From contig JAISTY010000079.1 in assembly GCA_031272375.1 (NCBI GenBank), positions 1 to 5,546 on the forward strand: DNA of 5,546 nucleotides. The letters run 5' to 3'. Source of the DNA: Opitutaceae bacterium (GTDB taxonomy: Bacteria > Verrucomicrobiota > Verrucomicrobiia > Opitutales > Opitutaceae). The notes beneath the pieces are model-generated. The model was given only the letters and a program-made list of their open reading frames with translations. It ran no database searches and had not been told where the DNA came from. The position numbers and the translations under genes are program-made. Shown in pieces: positions 5,060 to 5,546 of the stretch. Position 1 is the stretch's first letter. Every line of letters starts with the position of its first letter.

Positions 5060-5546
5060 ATGAAAACGACCGCTAACGCACTGGTCTCCGTGTTCAGGTT
5101 CCCGCGCCGCCCCGCCGCCCATAGTCTCCCGCGCCCCGCCGTCCATCGTCCCAACGCCCCCAAGGGCGGAGCTGTGCCCGTCTTCCTCGCCCTGCTGCTC
5201 GCCTCCGCCGCCAACGTCCCCGCCGCCACAACGTATCCGGTCAACACCCCCGCCGGCACTTGGGGCGCCACCGGCACGGTTGTATCAACAGCGGGCGACA
5301 CCGTTGTCCTCACCGCCAACCAGTCCTCCAACGCCACCCTCACCCTCACCGCCAACGTCACCGCCGGCCACCTCGACATCGGGCGCGCCGACGCCGCCGG
5401 CCCCGCCACCAACTACACCTTCGCCCTCGGCGCCTACTCCCTCGCCTTCGACTCCGGCAACGGCTCCCCCTCCGTCATCACCCACGAGGCCAACGCCCTC
5501 GCCGACAGCATCCGCGGCACCGGCGCCGCCGCCTCCGCGCTCCTCT
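5060..5546 (+). CDS. Secreted autotransporter-like / beta-helix surface protein, N-terminal part; end outside window
   Basis: The frame is open from the ATG at 5060 to the window edge; 162 complete codons are visible and almost every third base is C or G, as expected for real coding sequence here. A basic N-terminal region with several Arg and Pro (about residues 1-37) precedes a hydrophobic core, AVPVFLALLLASAA (38-51), with likely signal-peptidase sites near ASA or VPA (48-55). The mature part is rich in Thr, Ala, Gly, Asn and Ser, with strand-like stretches such as TVVLTANQSSNATLTLTANV (81-100), typical of beta-helix passengers of autotransporters and of autotransporter-associated repeat proteins common in Verrucomicrobiota. 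The n-region is unusually long; a GTG at 5174 (residue 39) would remove it but would leave no charged n-region, so the ATG is preferred. No Shine-Dalgarno is seen; the leader is pyrimidine-rich. The C-terminal domain is not visible, so the secretion route (type V or other) is unproven. Confidence 0.75.
   Translation, partial: MKTTANALVSVFRFPRRPAAHSLPRPAVHRPNAPKGGAVPVFLALLLASAANVPAATTYPVNTPAGTWGATGTVVSTAGDTVVLTANQSSNATLTLTANVTAGHLDIGRADAAGPATNYTFALGAYSLAFDSGNGSPSVITHEANALADSIRGTGAAASALL

Noticed and set aside
3922..5076. A 384-codon open frame on the plus strand, opposite the methyltransferase
   Set aside because: It is antisense to a gene with full family motifs, and its product is Arg/Pro-rich low complexity, as expected for a shadow frame in very GC-rich DNA.
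4532..5146. A 204-codon minus-strand frame spanning the methyltransferase start and intergenic stretch
   Set aside because: The product is Gly/Arg/Glu-rich without a recognisable domain and overlaps both the methyltransferase N-terminus and the secreted-protein start.
1..5546. CRISPR array, tRNA or rRNA genes, defence or toxin-antitoxin system
   Set aside because: I see no regularly spaced repeats, no cloverleaf-like sequence and no gene product of those kinds in the window.

Overview
The window looks like a GC-rich, Gram-negative bacterial chromosome. It mixes surface-polysaccharide genes, a REP-associated (Y1-type) transposase, a housekeeping RNA methyltransferase and the start of a large secreted, autotransporter-like protein. 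The secreted protein, the long-tailed transposase, the high GC content and the lack of Shine-Dalgarno sequences together suggest Verrucomicrobiota, perhaps Opitutaceae. That placement is inference only; no marker gene here settles it.

Layout. Bases 2-886 (+) are the C-terminal part of a Wzx-like polysaccharide flippase whose start lies off the left edge. Convergent to it, 965-2008 (-) is a 347-residue REP-associated tyrosine transposase (RAYT). Its upstream gap holds two direct copies of a 19-nt sequence, aaaaataacctgtccctta. Next, 2150-3163 (-) is a family 2 glycosyltransferase carrying an uninterrupted run of 15 G on its coding strand. A third copy of the repeat core, inverted, lies just upstream of this gene at 3229-3243. 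Bases 3319-4587 (-) encode an RlmD/TrmA-family 5-methyluridine RNA methyltransferase with a complete set of iron-sulfur and catalytic residues. Bases 4588-5059 form a gene-poor stretch with three inverted repeats. From 5060 (+) a signal-peptide protein of the autotransporter/beta-helix type runs off the right edge.

How it fits together. The flippase and the glycosyltransferase belong to the same kind of process: assembling a glycan on a lipid carrier and moving it across the inner membrane. They point in opposite directions with the transposase between them, so the locus looks rearranged. The left part (to about 3300) is visibly less GC-rich than the methyltransferase and the secreted-protein gene, which fits an accessory island beside core sequence.

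The main point of interest is the G15 tract in the glycosyltransferase. At 15 G the frame is open. A gain or loss of one G gives premature stops after 171 or 184 residues instead of 337. This is the layout of a phase-variable contingency gene and would switch a surface sugar on and off. The second point is the repeat family linked to the transposase, which brackets this same glycosyltransferase with inverted copies.
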